Positions 45,147-54,700 of a DNA stretch of 64,000 nt are shown here, in pieces. The stretch covers positions 1 to 64,000 of the forward strand of contig VGXS01000017.1 in the NCBI GenBank assembly GCA_016873225.1, given 5' to 3'. Origin of the DNA: Planctomycetota bacterium (GTDB taxonomy: Bacteria > Planctomycetota > Planctomycetia > Gemmatales > Gemmataceae). Below the pieces are notes generated by a model, which saw nothing but the letters and a program-made list of their open reading frames with translations, did not search any database and was not told the DNA's origin. The first letter of the stretch is position 1. Each line of letters begins with the position of its first letter. The position numbers were made by a program, and so were the translations under genes.

Positions 45147-45729
45147 TCCGCGGCAACAGGCCTTTCAATTTTTCCAGGGCGCGCGCCCTGTGGCTGATCG
45201 CCTGCTTCACGCTGGCCGAAAGCTCGCCGAATGTCTTGTGATATTCCGGAAGGTAAAAGTAGGGGTCATAACCGAATCCCCCGGCGCCACGCGCCTCGGT
45301 CACGATCGCCCCATGGCATTCGCCTCGCACCGTGGCCACCACTTCTCCCGCCGGATTGGAGATCGCGGCGACGGTGACATAATGGGCCCGGCGGTCGGAC
45401 TTGCCCGCCATCTCGCGCATGAGTTTCGCGTTGTTGGCGGCATCATCCTGCCCGTGTCCCGCGTACCGCGCCGACCAGACTCCCGGTGCGCCGTTGAGCG
45501 CCGGAACCACCAGTCCGCTGTCCTCCCCCAACACCCAGTGGCCCAGGGCCACCGCCAGTTCCGTCGCCTTCTTCGCGGCGTTGCCCTCGAAGGTGTCTCG
45601 ATCCTCGATGACTTCCGGGGCCTGGGGAAATGATCCCAGGTCGAGAACCTCAACCGGCCAACCGGCAAGCGCCGCGATGATTTCCTGGCGCTTCTTGGCG
45701 TTTCTCGTGCCGACAACCAGCACCTTCAT
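45094..45729 (-). CDS. rdgB: Non-canonical purine NTP pyrophosphatase (RdgB/HAM1 family)
   Basis: This housekeeping enzyme hydrolyses ITP, XTP and dITP to monophosphates and keeps damaged purines out of DNA. The 211-residue product has the N-terminal nucleotide motif VGTRNAKKRQEI, the catalytic block LGEDSGLVVPALNGAPGVWS, and the C-terminal GFGYDPYFYLPEYHKTFGEL and SHRARAL blocks. The length is normal with a short extra C-terminal tail (SRQETASSSAP). The tail is what overlaps the sulfatase gene on the other strand. It begins opposite a divergent hypothetical gene. Confidence 0.95.
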   Translation of the reverse strand: MKVLVVGTRNAKKRQEIIAALAGWPVEVLDLGSFPQAPEVIEDRDTFEGNAAKKATELAVALGHWVLGEDSGLVVPALNGAPGVWSARYAGHGQDDAANNAKLMREMAGKSDRRAHYVTVAAISNPAGEVVATVRGECHGAIVTEARGAGGFGYDPYFYLPEYHKTFGELSASVKQAISHRARALEKLKGLLPRITGLPASRQETASSSAP

Positions 45730-45859
45730 GGCATGACTCCCGTGGGCCCAAGCTCATCCTGAATGTTCTTACCAAACTGCCGGTTCGTTCAGGTTGGAAA
45801 AATCCTCATGACGCGGTGGGAGGGAGTTCGATGAAGAAGCGGTGACCGGGAGGCAGACA

Positions 45860-46618
45860 TTGGCGATGTGGGCAAGATGGGGCGTTTTGTTTCTTGCCGT
45901 CCTCGGAATGGCCCCGGCCATGGCCGGCGGGGATAGCGATGAGATCCCGCCCATTCCCGCCGGTGAAGACCTGCTGCCGCCCCTTCGCATTCCATGGGAC
46001 ACCATCGCGCCCGCCCACCGCGAACGGATGCGGGTTGTGGTGGAAAAGCCGACCTTGGCCCGCGCCGGCATCACCGAAACCTTCTCCTGCCGCCCCGACC
46101 TGTATGCCTGGCTTCTAGACCACCCCGACAAAACCTCGGGGATGTGGCGCAAGCTTGGTGCCCGTTGCGTGGTGATCGAGGAGGTCAGGCCGGACAGCTT
46201 TTCCTGGTCCGACCCGGATCACGGTTTTGTGAACTACAAGCTGGTCCATCGTTCCGACGGTGTGCGGATCTGGTTTGCCGAGGGCAAGGTGAAGGCGGCG
46301 GCGTTGATGCCGGCCACGGGATTCCAGGCGGTGCTGATGGCCCGTTACCGAACGGGCCGCGATGGCGATGGCGATCCCGCCGTCAGGCACCAGTATCACC
46401 TGTACCTCAAGACCGATGGCAAGGCCGCCGCCCTGGCCGCCAAGTTCCTCGGCGCCTCGGCTCCGAAGCTCATGGACCAGTTCGTGGGACAATTGCAGAT
46501 GTTTTTCCAAGGCCTCGCATGGCTCGCCGAAGACCAGCCCGCGCGGGTTCGCGGGGTCATGCGCGGCGTGGTTCCGAACGAACTGGCTCCCGTGGCCCTG
46601 ATCTTCCCGGATCCCTAG
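45860..46618 (+). CDS. Secreted protein of unknown function
   Basis: The frame opens at GTG 45842, but GGGAGG (45848-45853) fits TTG 45860 with 6-base spacing, which gives a signal peptide ARWGVLFLAVLGMAPAMAGG. The mature part of about 230 residues contains an NTF2- or lipoprotein-like mix of strands and helices with a conserved-looking WSDPDHGFVNYKLVHRS region and a helical C-terminus. I do not recognise the family. The stop overlaps the convergent gene at 46615 by 4 bases. Confidence 0.7.
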   Translation: MAMWARWGVLFLAVLGMAPAMAGGDSDEIPPIPAGEDLLPPLRIPWDTIAPAHRERMRVVVEKPTLARAGITETFSCRPDLYAWLLDHPDKTSGMWRKLGARCVVIEEVRPDSFSWSDPDHGFVNYKLVHRSDGVRIWFAEGKVKAAALMPATGFQAVLMARYRTGRDGDGDPAVRHQYHLYLKTDGKAAALAAKFLGASAPKLMDQFVGQLQMFFQGLAWLAEDQPARVRGVMRGVVPNELAPVALIFPDP

Positions 46619-48615
46619 GGGATCGCGGGCTTGCCGGGGAGTTTTCCCTGGTCGATCAAACGGTTCCACTCGGATTGGGAAAGCCTCCAAGCCGCCTCCG
46701 ACCCCCTGCTGTTGTAACGCACCGGACTCCGGTGGATGAACGGCCCCGCCGCCAGGTCGGTGAGGGCCCGCTGGGACACCACGCGGATGGCCATGCGCGG
46801 ATGGGAGAGGTCGGCCACGAGCGCCTTCTGCGTGGCCTTGTCGCGTGCCTGGGCATCGGCCATGGGTAGCAGGAGGCGAACCAGGTAGGCCGCCTCCTGG
46901 GGCGTCATGTCGCGGCGGGAGACGAGATATCCGGTATCGGTATTGGGGTCATGCAGCAGGCGCGCCCTGTCGGTGGATTCGCTGATCCAGTGCCGAAGGG
47001 AGCCGGCCGAGGCCTGCCTTCGGTCCTCGTTGGCCTGCTCATCGGTCATTTCACCGAAAAGCCGATGATAATCGCCAAGGCATCCGAGCGCCGTGATCGC
47101 CGTCAGCCGCGCCGACGCGGTGGATGTAGGCTTGTTGACGATGTTGTCGAGCGCCACGAGAGGGTTCACGCCGCCGGAAAGCGCCTGGTCGAGTTCGCGG
47201 AAGGCGGCGATGTAGGTCTGGCGCTCGCGGCCCGAACGGGCGCCATCGGCGTTCCACAGGGGTTCGTCGGCGCGCATCGCGAACGGGCCGGCCGGGGTTC
47301 CCTTGAGGCTGTTCCAACTGATGAACGCCCGGTCCGATGGCACGCCTTCCAGGTCCAGGCCGCCGGCGGGGTCCACCTGCACGCGGATCCTTCCCTTGAT
47401 GGCCGCCGCGATGATTTCCGTGCCCACCGGCGAGCCCGCCAGCCAGTCCTCCTCGCTCACCGGCAGCGGGACCTTCTCGATCATGGCCTCGGAGGAGGGC
47501 CCCAGCAGCCTGATCTCCCAAGTCTCCCCCGCGAACCGGACATGAAAAACGGACTCGGCGACTCCGGCCGGGTTCCTGAGGTAAATGCGGCCCTCGACCA
47601 GGGTGATATCCGCCGTGATTCCCACGGGCGCCGGATGCAACCTCACCTCGCATTCCTGAACCATGGGGTTCCCCGAGGCCTCGGGCATGTTTCCCCAGAG
47701 AACCACGGTCGCTCCGCCTGGGAAAACCAGTTCCGGGGCGAATCCCGGCACGGCCATCAGCAGTTCCTGGCTCAGGACGCCATCACCCGCTGAAAGTCGC
47801 CTCCAGGCTGACTCGTCCGAGGCCCTCGCCAGCAGCGCTCCACCGCGTGACGGCACCGGGCAAAGCTGACGCCTGGTGCTGGTGTCCGCCTCGATGGGGG
47901 CGGGAAGCTGGGCCCTGAGTTCGGCCGGCGGATCGGGAATCGGCGCCGGGGCGGGCGGAGGAACGGCCGCCGGCATGATGGGCACCGGCGGTAGGGCGGG
48001 AATCTGCTTGGCCACGGGGGGCGGGACGAAAATTGGCTGGGGAGGTTCTTCGGGCGCGAGGGGGAGCGGCGGTGCATGGGCCGACTCCCACATGAACCCG
48101 GCCCATGCCATCAGGAAAAGGCCGGCGGCGGCGGCCAGTGTCAGGAGAATGCCCGTGGATCTTTCCGGTCGAACTCCGGGGACCGATTCAGCACCATCGT
48201 TGGGTTGCTGACGGGTGAGGCGGCGTGACCGGATAGGCTGGCGCTGGCCTGCGGCCCTCAACAGCCTGGGTATGTTCAGGCCCGCGCGCCGACCCCAGTC
48301 CAGTCCCGAGCCTTCCCACGGAACTTCAGGCAAACACGAATGGGCCGAGATGATCTCGGCCAGAAGATCGTCGTTTTGCTGGGTTTCCTTTTCCAGATTC
48401 CGGATGGCCTCATCCGAAAGGGTCCTGTCGAGATAGGCGGCGATCAGGTTGGGATCAATCGTGCAGTCGGGGAAGGATCGGGGTTTGGCCAATCCCTTGA
48501 TCCTTTCAAGAAGGGCCCTGCCTTCGGGCAGTTCGCGAAGGATAGTCCCCACCTCGGTGACTTCCGAAGCTTCCAACCTGTCCTCGAGGTAATCGAGAAC
48601 CTTGCGAAGATCCAT
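46615..48615 (-). CDS. Single-pass membrane protein of planctomycete type, FecR-like central region
   Basis: The 666-residue protein has a cytoplasmic helical N-terminus (about 1-110) with YLDRTLSDEAIRNLEKETQQ, a segment I recognise from planctomycete proteins with an anti-sigma-like adapter. One membrane helix spans about residues 154-175, then a Pro/Ala-rich stretch (about 180-240). A beta-rich region follows (about 290-420, LLMAVPGFAPELVFPGGATV), reminiscent of FecR-type periplasmic domains. The C-terminal 180 residues are helical. Function is unknown. A trans-membrane signalling role is inference from layout. It is divergent from the DUF1559 variant at 48704, so the two may be co-regulated. 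Confidence 0.7.
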   Translation of the reverse strand: MDLRKVLDYLEDRLEASEVTEVGTILRELPEGRALLERIKGLAKPRSFPDCTIDPNLIAAYLDRTLSDEAIRNLEKETQQNDDLLAEIISAHSCLPEVPWEGSGLDWGRRAGLNIPRLLRAAGQRQPIRSRRLTRQQPNDGAESVPGVRPERSTGILLTLAAAAGLFLMAWAGFMWESAHAPPLPLAPEEPPQPIFVPPPVAKQIPALPPVPIMPAAVPPPAPAPIPDPPAELRAQLPAPIEADTSTRRQLCPVPSRGGALLARASDESAWRRLSAGDGVLSQELLMAVPGFAPELVFPGGATVVLWGNMPEASGNPMVQECEVRLHPAPVGITADITLVEGRIYLRNPAGVAESVFHVRFAGETWEIRLLGPSSEAMIEKVPLPVSEEDWLAGSPVGTEIIAAAIKGRIRVQVDPAGGLDLEGVPSDRAFISWNSLKGTPAGPFAMRADEPLWNADGARSGRERQTYIAAFRELDQALSGGVNPLVALDNIVNKPTSTASARLTAITALGCLGDYHRLFGEMTDEQANEDRRQASAGSLRHWISESTDRARLLHDPNTDTGYLVSRRDMTPQEAAYLVRLLLPMADAQARDKATQKALVADLSHPRMAIRVVSQRALTDLAAGPFIHRSPVRYNSRGSEAAWRLSQSEWNRLIDQGKLPGKPAIP

Positions 48616-48703
48616 GGTTCATCGACCTCCAGGCCGTCCCATGCCGTAATTATTGGTGCCGGATGGACCGGGGATGAGCGACTTTTTTCCGGAAGGCTTG
48701 GCC

Positions 48704-49621
48704 ATGTCCAGACCTGTGTTCCCAAAACCCGGCGGGCGCATCGGTTTTTCCCTTGTGGAACTGCTGGTGGCGCTTGCGATTATGGCGATCCTGACAGGCT
48801 TGCTGGTTCCGGGAATCCAGCGCGCCAGGGAGGCCGCCAACCGATTGCAATGCTGCCACCACCTGAGGCAGTTGGGGGTCGCTTTAGTCAACCATGAGTC
48901 GGTTTTCGGCGCGTTTCCGGCACCCTATGGCCCCGACCATGGCAGCTCGGTGGGTGTTCACTGGCCGGTTCGCCTGCTGCCTTTCCTCGAGCAAGAGGCG
49001 CTTGGCAAGGGGTTCGACACGGCCTCGCCATGGAATGATCCGCGCAACCTGAAGGCCTCAACCACCCGCGTGGCCGTGTTCACCTGCCCGTCGGTTCGGA
49101 TTCCAAGGGGAGTGGCCAATGCCGCGCCGGGCGGCCTGGAATTCGGAGGCCTCGACTACGCTCCCATGCGCGATATCGATCCCGACCTTCTGGCCACCGG
49201 CCTGGTCGGAAAGCCCCTCCTGAACCAGGGGGCCCTTGGCCAGCCGGGAAACAATGCCGTGCCATCCAGGATTTTGGAATTCACCGACGGAGCTTCGAAC
49301 ACCCTGATTTTGGGTGAGGATGCGGCGCTTCCAGTTTCAATGATCGGGGGAAAGCCGACGGGGCGCGACTTCAGTCCGGCGGGTTGGGCCGGTCCGTATC
49401 CGGAAACCAACCTCGACGGTTGCCATGCCGATGGAACGCTGGCCGGACCGATCGCGATGAACGGCACCAACGCCTGGGAGTTTTACAGTTTCCATGCCGG
49501 GGGCGGGAACTTCCTGATGGCCGATGGCCGGATAGCGCGCCTGGCTGGGAATGTCCCGATTGGGATCGTGGCCGCCATGGTGACGCGCGCTGGGGGCGAA
49601 CCGACATCAACCCCCGAGTGA
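48704..49621 (+). CDS. DUF1559-type pilin-like protein, divergent variant
   Basis: Started at ATG 48704 (GGAAGG 7 bases upstream) the protein has 305 residues: leader MSRPVFPKPGGRIG, then FSLVELLVALAIMAILTGLL with Gly before the cleavage Phe and Glu5. It keeps the family's REAANRLQCCHHLRQL block, ILEFTDGASNTLILGED and a C-terminal FHAGGGNFLMADGRIARL. The hydrophobic helix differs from the near-identical version in the other four copies, so it belongs to a separate subgroup. Upstream in-frame starts at 48653 and 48674 are possible. It overlaps the convergent YheT gene by 15 bases. Confidence 0.88.
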   Translation: MSRPVFPKPGGRIGFSLVELLVALAIMAILTGLLVPGIQRAREAANRLQCCHHLRQLGVALVNHESVFGAFPAPYGPDHGSSVGVHWPVRLLPFLEQEALGKGFDTASPWNDPRNLKASTTRVAVFTCPSVRIPRGVANAAPGGLEFGGLDYAPMRDIDPDLLATGLVGKPLLNQGALGQPGNNAVPSRILEFTDGASNTLILGEDAALPVSMIGGKPTGRDFSPAGWAGPYPETNLDGCHADGTLAGPIAMNGTNAWEFYSFHAGGGNFLMADGRIARLAGNVPIGIVAAMVTRAGGEPTSTPE

Positions 49622-50602
49622 GGCGAACCCCTTGGCGCAATCGACGGCCCAGGCGACCACGGCGTCATCGATGCGGCTTCGCAGGCCCGCGAGGTTCATG
49701 TCCATCAATCCAAGGTGCCCGCCGTGACGGTGGATCACCAACCTGACCGGGTGCCCGGAAGGCAGGGTTTCCTTCAGGTTCCTGAGCGGGCCGATGTCGA
49801 CGACGGGATCGTCTTGGGTGGCCACGATCGTTGTCGGAGCGGCGATGCGGGAAATGCGGGTCGCCGTGGTGTTGGATTTGTAATAGTGATCGGCGTCGCG
49901 GTATCCGTTGGCCGGGGCCGTGCACACCTCGTCGAAGTCGCGAAGGTTCATGGCGTGTTTGAGGAACAAGTCGGGAAGCTCGGGAAACAGCGCCCGGCGG
50001 GCCTCGTATTCCCGAATGAGAACCTTGACAAACCGCCTATCGTAAATCCTGCCAGCGCTGGTCTGGAGCTTGACCACGCAAGCCGCCGGATCGACCGGGG
50101 GGCACGCCACCCATGCCCCCTTGATTGGTAATCCCTGGCATTCCTTAGGGTCGGAGAGCATCTTGAGCACGATGTTCGCACCCAGCGAAAGACCGATCAG
50201 AAGCATGGGGGAATCGGAGCAAATGGAGGCCATCAACCGGCACGCCTTGGAGAGGTCGTCGGATCGGCCGACATGGTACATCCGGCGCGCGAGGGCGAAG
50301 CCGGCCCCGGCGCCCCTGAGGTCGATCCGCGCGACGCGCACCCCGCGCCGGTACAACTTGCCGGCGATCCTGGCGATCATCGGCGATCTGTGGGACCCCG
50401 TGAGGCCGTGAACAAGCACAGCCGTGGTGTCTCCAGCTCGCCAGTCCACCGGCGAACTGTCGTGCACCACGAGCGCGTCACCGTCGCCCAAGTCCACACG
50501 GTGCCTCCGGGTGGGAACCGAGGGGGCCGGGCCGGCGAGCAGGTGCGCCATCAAGGTTTGCGTGTGGCCGTTGCGCAGGATGAACGGCGACAGGTATCGC
50601 AT
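49607..50602 (-). CDS. YheT-type alpha/beta hydrolase
   Basis: The 331-residue protein, started at ATG 50602 (MRYLSPFILRNGHTQTL), matches the YheT/AB-hydrolase-4 family in length and motifs. Visible are FLRNGHTQT-type N-terminus, VLVHGLTGSHRSPMI, the nucleophile Ser in GLSLGANIV, the acid in TQDDPVVDI and the base His in RHGGHLGLM. The open frame continues far upstream but without conserved sequence, and it would overlap the aguA gene. Family members are esterases of unclear physiological substrate. It is divergent from aguA across 82 bases. Confidence 0.88.
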   Translation of the reverse strand: MRYLSPFILRNGHTQTLMAHLLAGPAPSVPTRRHRVDLGDGDALVVHDSSPVDWRAGDTTAVLVHGLTGSHRSPMIARIAGKLYRRGVRVARIDLRGAGAGFALARRMYHVGRSDDLSKACRLMASICSDSPMLLIGLSLGANIVLKMLSDPKECQGLPIKGAWVACPPVDPAACVVKLQTSAGRIYDRRFVKVLIREYEARRALFPELPDLFLKHAMNLRDFDEVCTAPANGYRDADHYYKSNTTATRISRIAAPTTIVATQDDPVVDIGPLRNLKETLPSGHPVRLVIHRHGGHLGLMDMNLAGLRSRIDDAVVAWAVDCAKGFASLGG

Positions 50603-50684
50603 CAGAAATGGCCCAGAGGCACCGGCCACGGGCCGGATCTGATCGTGCAATCCAATATAATTCCTTTTTCGGGGAGAGGAACGG

Positions 50685-51719
50685 ATGAGCCGAAGAATGC
50701 CCGCGGAATGGGAACCCCACGAGGCCACTTGGGTGGCCTGGCCCCACCAGAAGGCCGACTGGCCGGGCAAGTTCGATCCCATCCCATGGGTCTGGTGCGA
50801 GATCATCCGCCACCTGTCCCGGGGGGAGCGCGTCCGTGTCGTAGTTCCCCCCGGCAAGGCCGACAGGGTTCGCGACCAACTCTCCCGCGCCGGTGCCGAC
50901 TTGGCGATGATCGACCTGATTTCCGCGGCAACTGACAGGGTTTGGCTGCGTGACTCCGGTGCCGCAACCGTGCTGGATCCGGGCCTTGGAAGGTTGCTCG
51001 TGAACTGGCGCTTCAACGGCTGGGCCAAGTACGCCAACTGCCGGAAGGACGCCCGCATGGGTGAGGTCATGGCGACCTTCAACGGCCTCAACATGGAAAA
51101 ACCGCGTTGGATGGGAAAAAGAATCGTGTTGGAAGGAGGAGCAATCGATGTTGATGGGGAAGGAACCCTCCTGACGACCGAGGAGTGCCTGCTTTCCACC
51201 GTCCAGCAGCGCAATCCGGACATGGAGCGCGCCGATTACGAAAAGCTGTTCGCCAGCCAATTGGGAGCTGCCAAAGTTCTCTGGCTGGGGCGCGGCATCG
51301 CCGGTGACGACACCCATGGCCATGTCGACGACCTGGCCCGGTTCGTGCGGCCGGGATGTGTCGCCTGCGTTCATGAGAACGACCCCGCTGACGAAAATTA
51401 CCGCCCTCTCATGGACAACCTCGATCGACTTTCCGGAATGACCGATGCGCGCGGCCGCCGGATTGAAGTCGTCAGGTTGCCAATGCCCAGGCCGGTGATT
51501 TTCGACAATCAGCGACTTCCCGCCAGCTATGCCAACTTTTATGTGGCCAACCATGCCGTCCTGGTTCCAACCTTCAATGATCCGGCCGACCGGGTTGCCC
51601 TGGGCATCCTGTCCGAGTTGTTCCCGACCCGGGAGGTGGTGGGCATCCATGCCGTGGACCTTGTCTGGGGACTGGGAACCATCCACTGCCTCACGCAGCA
51701 GGAGGCCGCCATCTGCTGA
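50685..51719 (+). CDS. aguA: Agmatine deiminase
   Basis: Agmatine deiminase converts agmatine to N-carbamoylputrescine in putrescine synthesis. The 344-residue protein begins RMPAEWEPHEATWVAWPH as in family members and has the substrate-site WLRDSGA, EGGAIDVDGEGTLLTTEECL and HGHVDDLARF blocks. The nucleophile is Cys335 in GLGTIHCLTQQ. A peptidylarginine-deiminase-like family member with another substrate is the alternative. GGGGAGAGG lies a few bases before the start. No other polyamine gene is adjacent. Confidence 0.93.
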   Translation: MSRRMPAEWEPHEATWVAWPHQKADWPGKFDPIPWVWCEIIRHLSRGERVRVVVPPGKADRVRDQLSRAGADLAMIDLISAATDRVWLRDSGAATVLDPGLGRLLVNWRFNGWAKYANCRKDARMGEVMATFNGLNMEKPRWMGKRIVLEGGAIDVDGEGTLLTTEECLLSTVQQRNPDMERADYEKLFASQLGAAKVLWLGRGIAGDDTHGHVDDLARFVRPGCVACVHENDPADENYRPLMDNLDRLSGMTDARGRRIEVVRLPMPRPVIFDNQRLPASYANFYVANHAVLVPTFNDPADRVALGILSELFPTREVVGIHAVDLVWGLGTIHCLTQQEAAIC

Positions 51720-51776
51720 AGTCGCGCCGCGGCGATCAATGTAATATGTTTAGTTGATTGGTTTTGAGGTTGTGTC

Positions 51777-54700
51777 ATGCTCTCCCTTCTCCTCGCCTCG
51801 CTGATTTTGGCGGTTGCTCCCGCCGCGGAACCCGTCAAGGGCCTCTTCCTGGGCGATCAGGGGCATCACAAGCCGGCGGAACGGTTCCGGCAGCTTCAGC
51901 CCGCCATGGCGCGCCATGGCATCCAGTTGGAATACACCGAATCGCTTGACGCCCTGGATCCCAAGGTGCTGGGCCGGTTCAAGGTTTTCGTCATCTATGC
52001 CAACCATCCCAAAATCTCTCCCGAGCAGGAGAAGAACCTCGTTTCGTGGGTGGAGGCGGGCGGCGGGCTGGTGCCGATTCACTGCGCCAGCTACTGCTTC
52101 CTCAATTCGCCGGCATACATAGCCATGGTCGGGGCCCAGTTCAAGCGCCATGGAACCGGCACCTTCAAGGTCGAGCCGGCGGGAAACCATCCGCTCCTCG
52201 GCGGACTTCCCCAATTCGAGAGCTGGGATGAGACCTATGTGCATGACAACCACAATCCCATGGGGCGAGTGGTCCTCGAGACGCGCGCCGAGGGTGATGG
52301 CAGGGAACCGTGGACATGGGTGCGAGAGCAGGGCAAGGGCCGCGTCTTCTACACCGCCTGGGGGCACGACCAGCGGACATTTTCACAGCCCGGGTTCCAT
52401 TCGCTCGTGGCGAGGGGAATCCTTTGGGCCGCGGGATCGGGCTTCGAGGACGCGGCCAACGCCGTTGCTCCCCCCGAGTCGGCGCCCCTGATGGTCGGGC
52501 CGGCCAAGGACGCCAAGCCATTCGAATACCAACCCGCCAAGGTGCCTTTTTATCCCGAGAGCAAGCAATGGGGCAAGCTGGCCGAGCCGATCAGCCGCAT
52601 GCAAAAGCCCCTCGATGCCGCCGAATCGGCAAGGCACCTCATCCATCCCGCGGACCTCGAACCCCGGATCTTCGCCACCGAGGACCAGATTCCCGGCAAG
52701 CCGATCGCGATGAACTGGGATCACAGGGGGCGGCTTTGGGTCTGCTGCACGATTGATTACCCCAACGAACTTCAACCGCCGGGCAAGGGCCGCGACCGCA
52801 TCGTGGTCGTCGAGGACGCCGACGGCGATGGTAAGGCCGACAAGACCACGATTTTCGCCGAGAACCTGAGCATTCCCACGAGCATCGCCTTCAGCAACGG
52901 CGGCGTGATCGTCCACCAGGCGCCCCAGACGCTGTTCCTGCGCGACAACGACGGCGACGGCAAGGCCGACGAGCGCAAGGTGCTGTTCGAGGGGTGGTCG
53001 ACGGGCGACACCCACGCCGGGCCCAGCAACATCAACTACGGCCCGGACAACTGGTTTTACGGCATGGTCGGCTACGCCGGGTTCGACGGGACCGTCGGCG
53101 GCCGGAGGCGAACATTCCGGACCGGGTTTTACAGGTTCAAGCCCGACGGATCCGACATCGAGTTCCTGAGGAACACCAGCAACAACTCGTGGGGTGTCGG
53201 TTTCTCGGAGGAGGGACTCCTTTTCGGTTCCACCGCCAACGGCTGCCCCACGGTGTTCCTGCCGGTCGCGAACCGCCACTACGAGGCGGTTCGGGGATTC
53301 ACCAGCACGGTGCTCGAGAACATCGCGCCGGACGCCAAGTACCATCCGGCCACCGACAAGATCCGCCAAGTCGACTGGCATGGCCAGTTCACCTCCGCCG
53401 CGGGGCACGCCCTTTACACGGCCCGAAGGCTTCCGAGGGCCTACTGGAACCGCGCGGCGTTCGTTTCCGATCCCACGGGCCATCTCACGGCGGCTTTCCT
53501 GCTGGAACCTTCCGGTTCAGGCTTCGCGGCCCGTTACGGCTGGAATCTCCTGGCCAGCGATGACGAGTGGACCGCTCCCATCGTCGCCGAGGTCGGGCCG
53601 GATGGATGCGTCTGGATCATCGATTGGTACAACTTCATCGTGCAGCACAACCCCACTCCCGCGGGATTCACCACTGGAAAGGGCAACGCCTACGAAACCC
53701 CCCTTCGCGACAAGAAGCATGGCCGGATTTACCGTATGGTGCCGAAGGGATCGCCCGAACCTCCCGCGGTGTCGCTGGACCCCGCCGACCCGGCTTCCCT
53801 GGTGAAGGCTCTCGCGAACGACAATTTCTTCTGGCGCCGTCATGCCCAGAGGCTGATCGTGGAGCGCGGCAAGGCCGATGTGTTGCCCGCCCTGTTGGAC
53901 ATTCTCAAGAACGCCAAGACCGATTCGATCGGCCTGGCTCCCGCGGCGATGCACGCCTTGTGGACCCTCAATGGCCTGGGTTCCACAAGTGCCGATGCCC
54001 GCGCGACCGACGCCGCCATTGCCGCGCTGGCGCACGCGAGCGCGGGGGTGCGCCGCGCCGCCCTTTCCACCTTGCCCCGCGATGCCAAGGGTCGCGACGC
54101 CCTGGTGAAGTCGGGCGCCATGACCGATTCCGATGCCCAAGTCCGCCTGGAGGCGGTGCTGGCCATGGCTGAAATGCCCGCCGGTGGCGGTGCCGGCACC
54201 GCCGTCATCCGGGCCCTGGATCATGAGCCCAACCATACGGACAGGTGGATTTCCGACGCGCTCGCCTGCGCGTTGGCCCGCCATGAAGCCGAAGCGTTTC
54301 CCGCGCTCTTGTCATCCGGAAAGCATGCGCCGGCGGTGCTCCGGATCGTCGGCGTCGTCGCCGAGCACCAGGCCCGTTCGGATGGCAGGGAAACTGTTCA
54401 GAACCTTGTTTCAGAGTTGTCCAAGGCCGATGAAACCCTCGCGTCGATCGTGGTGGCCGGATGGGACAAGGGCTGGCCTCGTTCGGCAACGATGTCCCTT
54501 GGAACCGAAGCCGACAAGGCCCTTGTGGCCCTGTTCGACAGGCTTGATTCGGGCGGGCAGGCCGGGTTGATGCGACTGGCCTCCCGGTGGGGATCCGGCA
54601 GCCTGGCCGGAAAACTCGGCGCCCTGGCCGGGAGCCTCATGAAAACGATTTCAAGCGACAAGGCCTCCGATGCCGACAGGGTGTCGGCGGCGGGACAGAT

